In this document: one piece after another, positions 59,945-64,000 of the stretch | Layout: every line of letters starts with the position of its first letter | How positions within the stretch are numbered: position 1 is the first letter of the stretch | Assembly (NCBI RefSeq): GCF_011397635.1 | Contig: NC_064754.1 | Span: forward strand, 36,461,543-36,525,542 | Direction of reading: 5' to 3' | Length of the DNA: 64,000 bases | Source of the DNA: Epinephelus fuscoguttatus | Lineage: Eukaryota; Chordata; Actinopteri; Perciformes; Serranidae | Made by a program: the position numbers and the translations under genes | Notes under the pieces: model-generated | The model's input: the letters and a program-made list of their open reading frames with translations, nothing else | The model's database searches: none | What the model was told of the DNA's origin: nothing

Positions 59945-62890
59945 AATACTAAGACGTCAGTGACTCCCTTTTCTAATTCCCATTCTGCTGCAGGTCTGCA
60001 GGGGAAAAGAATGGGGCTCCATATTGTTTGACAGTCACGACACATGTCAGCCACTTTGACGCACAGCAGCTGTTTGAGAGGGTTTTGTTTGCTGGTGTTT
60101 CTAAAGCTCTGACATATTCTCACTGGCAGATGTGAGGGTGTTGCTAAATCAACAGGCGCAGTTTTGTGGAAAGAGCTACATTCTGTACATGCTGTGTGGC
60201 TCCCGAGAAAGTAATGAAACCAAGACTTAAGGTGTGTTTTTACTCTGCTTAAAGCAGTCTGCATGACTTTTTTTAATGGAGGCCAACCGACCCTACCGAT
60301 TGATTTTGTCTTCACATAATCCAGCCTTCAATTTACTATCACTTGTACTTGATATATTTCACATGTGGGACTTTTAAAATCTCGGTTTCAAAATATTCAT
60401 GAGAGATCATGAAGGAAGGAGGCATAGAAAGAAAGAAAGCAGATAAAGCTCCTATTCCTCCTCCTTATTCCTACATTTGAGATTCTTGCCAAGCTTACCG
60501 AGTCCAGCAAGACAATAAACTTTAAATTGTTATTTGGCCAACATTAGAGTCACTGTCATGGTGAAAATCTCAGCATTCAGATAATACACAAATATGTCAG
60601 TGCTCGCATTAAATTTAAAGAAAGAGGGAGATTTAAAAAAAAAAATCTATTTGGAAAATAAAATAAAAATGTTAAGGCACAGCCCTTAAACTCATACAAT
60701 AAATTGTCTCCTGTAGTCAATATCCACAATTTTTTATTTTAATTTTTTTTACCAGACCAGCGGGCGTATAATATGTTTCACACTGAGCCATAAAAGCCTA
60801 TCATTTACTGCATCCATCATGTTGTCAGCAAGATATTTACTTTTTGACAATGAGATTATAGAAATGTCTGTGTTTGGGTGTGTGTGTATGAGTGAAAGAA
60901 AACACAGAATCTCGAAGAGAAGAAGAAATCACACCTCTGTAGAGGCGGCGAACAATGGAAGGAGGTGTGTTAGATGGATGGGTGTATTCAGTGGGACAAC
61001 TTCAGAGTTTGTCGTTGCGCTCCCCTTAATGACAGCGCTGCGAGTGTCTCTGGACTCTCATAAGGATCTAGTTAGCACAGAAGTGTTTCTGTGTGCAGTA
61101 AAAAGGTCTGGCACTGTACGGTGTCGGAACTGACGTAAGCTGTCGATTCCTCCAATGTTCCCTGATCTTCACTTCCCACGCGCACAAAAAAGAGACGAAA
61201 ACAAAAATCGCAAAAGCACATTTAGACACACACAGGTCCGTCTCTGTGTTTCTCCTGAAGTGCACTTTACTGATTACTTCCATCAGGACGTTAAAGGACA
61301 CTCCTGAGTGTACACCTCGATCCATTTGGGTTATTGACTCCCCACAGTAAAGGAAAAGCTTCTAATGCAATGGGTTCAAAGCGGCACCACAGGAAACAAC
61401 AGAGACCTGCTACAGTCTCTATGTTGAGATGTTAATCTGGGTTTGCAGCAATGTCTGTGATTTTACTGTGAGGATGCTCCTGTAGACTTGAGCCCCTCCA
61501 TAGACATCCATCTCACAAATTAAGGAAAGCGACATTGTTTCAGCTAACTGTTGTATGATGAGAAACGGCTGCAGTCAGAGTCCCTTCCGGAGATCTTTTA
61601 ATGCAGATTAACTGTAAATGTAATTTTCATCCCCCAGTTTCACGGTTTCAGGTTTGTGCAGTTTACTTGACATGTTAGGTAGAGAGAAAAAAAAGAAGAG
61701 GAGAAAGTGCCTTGAATAATTCAGGCAGATTAGAAAGACAGCTTGAAGGCATGCAGAACGAGGGGACTGCACCACAGAGAGAAGCAGGGGCAGAAGGAGG
61801 GGCTGGAGACGGAGCAGGACGACAGTAGTGAAAACGAAAGAGACAGACGTAAGCGAGAGAGAGAGGGGGAGTATGATGAGGAAAATGTGTGAGGGAGAGG
61901 AACAGGGAAATAAAAGGGCCAGTAGGGTGAAATTTCCATGGCCTGTGGGACAGTGGAGTATTTTGACAATTGTGTTTTACTCCAGGTGCCGCCTTACTGG
62001 GCCAATGGGGCTGTAAAGGCTGCTGGAACAGGAAGAAACTTTTCTTCCTTTCAGTCACTTAGAAATTCTCTTGGTGCATTGATACTGTAACATATCACAG
62101 ACTTGGAAGAGATTATTCGTCTTCGCCTTGCTGCTATTCCTCCTTTATCCCTGTTTGCACATGAGGAGTCTCTCACTCCTAAAGCCCTGTATTAGCCGGG
62201 TGATTTGGAAAGGGGCTGCTGCTTGTTTTTTGCCTCACTGTATCTAAATCTAAACAGCAGAAATCACACTCAAACGTTCCCAGGTGCTGCGCAGAGGCAT
62301 CTGACTGACAGGAGCAAACATGCGGTGCAGAAAAGTTGCCACGGTTGATTTGATACCTATTAAAATAATTGAGTTTTAAAGCCACAACCACTTGTGCAGA
62401 CAAAGAAAAATTTAAGTTGTTTTTATGCCTTGTGATACACGAGTGGGTTTCCAAGTCGAAACCATCAGGGGTAAAAAAATCCGTGAAAAAAAAAATCTTT
62501 AACAGGTCTTGACGAGATGTGAATATTAACTCAAAATGCTCAAGCAAACATAAGTAAACACTTAAAAACAGCTGTGCGCGTACTCATGTTTGGTGGTGTA
62601 GATTTCTTACTTTCGTGGATGACGGCCCAAACCTTAATGAGGTCTAAGATAATTCCAAAACAGCTGAAGCAGAGTTTGATAAAAGAAAAGTTTCCAGGGA
62701 CAGTATCAGGAGCAATCAAATTCAGGATTTCATGCAGTTTTTCTGACAGAATTAAAAAAGAAAAAGTTTCTTGCTAACCGCTGTGCACCAACTTACAACA
62801 ATCATGAAAAGAGGAATCCAGCATAGAAAATGCAAATATAAACTGTGCCCTAAATAGTCCAGAACTCAATGCCATCATCAGACATGATGT

Positions 62891-63930
62891 GCTTTGAAGC
62901 TGTGGTTGGTAACTTTTATAAATAGAACTTCTTGTCAAATGTTCCTCCTCCTTTTGTGCTTCTAATGGCATTTCTCAGAATCTGCCGTGATTGAAGCAAA
63001 ACAACCAATGAGAGACGAGGAGTCTCTAAAGCAGCTGTCACTCATGTCAATCACTGTTTGCGAACTTTAGTTTAACTGTCAAACTGGGCAGCGCTGATCA
63101 AATATGAATCAAGATTATGTCACTGCATTGACTTTTTCTCTCAACAAATGTTTTCAGAAACATATATTAGTGTACTGTTTAGCTGTAAAATGAGAAAGTG
63201 TGTGACCAGGCTGCTGTGTTGGATACAGCTGAGCCAAAATCCACAGGCCAGAGCAAACTTTCTTATTTTAAGGTAAGATAAGGTAAAACTTAAATGTCCC
63301 CGAGGGGCAATTTAAGATACAGACAGTAGTCATGAGTATAACAAAACAGGCAGTACAGTACATAACACACAGTATCCAGTGTCACACACTGTCAGGGGTA
63401 AATCATATACATTAAGAGTCACTGCTTGTTAAGAGAAGCAATAGCTAGGTCAAAAGATGATCTGTAATGCTTTGTGCTGCATTTAGGGAGGCTAACCCTC
63501 TGCCCTGATGGGAGCATCTGAAACTCAACATGGAGGGGATGTTGAGAGTTTTACAGATAAACAGTACACTATAATATGTTTCTAAAAACATTTTAAGCAA
63601 GAAATTGGCAATGCAGTGACAGAATCTTGAGTCATATTTGATCAGCGCTGCCTTGTTTGACAGTTTGATCACAGTTCAGGAGCAGTAAGTGACATGATTG
63701 ACAGTTACATCAGAGACTCCTCAGCTCTGATTGGTTGTTTTTGTTCACGTGTGGCGGATTCTTGCTAATGCCATTACAAGCACTACAAGGAGGCAGATTT
63801 TTATTTATTTAGTTATTATTTATTTTACAGCTGATCTGTCTCATGTACTCTTGTGTGGATGTAATGACAGTTTCGGCAAGTATGACAAAAAGTTATTTTT
63901 TTAGAAAAATTACCAACTACAGCTTTAAGC
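62891..63930. repeat. Long fold-back element, about 1.04 kb
   Basis: Left GCTTTGAAGCTGTGGTTGGT pairs with right ACCAACTACAGCTTTAAGC. Further pairs: AACAACCAATGAGAG and CTCTGATTGGTTGTT, GCAGCGCTGATCAAATATGA and TCATATTTGATCAGCGCTGC. Arms are about 230 and 320 bp. The loop (about 63140-63600) carries sequence from at least one other repeat, including CCCCGAGGGGCAATTT. Confidence 0.75.
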
Positions 63931-64000
63931 AATGGTTGCTGTGATCATAGAGACACCTCAGTGTAGCTCCAAAGTTGTGTAGTTATGTTTCTATTGAACC

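Larger units (their letters stand above)
58436..64000 (+). other. ntn1: ntn1 intron (first part)
   Basis: Starts with the consensus donor gtaagt. No second LE-domain exon is found up to the window edge, in line with a very long intron here in vertebrates. AT-rich homopolymer-like stretches at 58640-59400 could hold conserved non-coding elements, but I cannot test conservation. A fold-back element fills 62891-63930. Confidence 0.8.

Overview
The window is teleost fish chromosomal DNA. It has vertebrate split genes with GT-AG introns, long dinucleotide microsatellites, AT-rich introns, and many fold-back MITE-like and tRNA-SINE repeats of types common in ray-finned fish genomes. Three genes are recognisable. 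Their order and orientation match the human 17p13.1 block PIK3R6 - PIK3R5 - NTN1, with the two PI3K genes on one strand and netrin on the other.

Layout. (1) 1-12829, minus strand: pik3r6 (p84/p87 adaptor of class IB PI3-kinase gamma). Twelve complete coding exons are present, plus the first 57 bases of a thirteenth that runs off the left edge; the 3' part of the gene is outside the window. (2) 12830-23300: probable first intron of pik3r6. It has one candidate upstream exon near 14.34 kb and a better candidate first exon and promoter near 23.2 kb, with many fold-back elements between. (3) 23300-25230: short spacer of about 2 kb. (4) 25229-41767, minus strand: pik3r5 (p101 adaptor), complete with 17 coding exons and 889 codons. 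I joined the exons by hand; every junction keeps frame, and the last exon ends in the family's conserved C-terminal motif. A candidate non-coding first exon lies at 52.1 kb. (5) 42-57 kb: spacer and probable pik3r5 intron 1, holding a decayed LINE, a SINE, several DNA-transposon relics, and no further gene that I can support. (6) 57.03 kb onward, plus strand: ntn1 (netrin-1). A candidate core promoter, a small non-coding exon, a 191-bp intron and the large first coding exon (signal peptide, laminin N-terminal domain, first LE/EGF domain) are visible. From 58436 to the right edge is ntn1 intron sequence.

How the genes relate. p101 and p84 are alternative adaptors that bind p110-gamma and make it responsive to G-beta-gamma. 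The two genes are tandem paralogues, and their exon structure still shows the duplication: eight consecutive shared introns have the same phase. Netrin-1 is an unrelated secreted guidance cue, transcribed divergently from the PI3K pair.

I looked for an undescribed system and did not find one. The most noteworthy things are the preserved paralogue gene structure, the number of long imperfect hairpins (at least nine fold-back elements), a 1.2-kb hAT-like element with its terminal repeats and 8-bp target duplication, a SINE with a perfect 17-bp target duplication, microsatellites directly at splice sites, and two small open frames I could not identify. Exon coordinates come from reading splice consensus and homology by eye against remembered human proteins, not from an alignment program.
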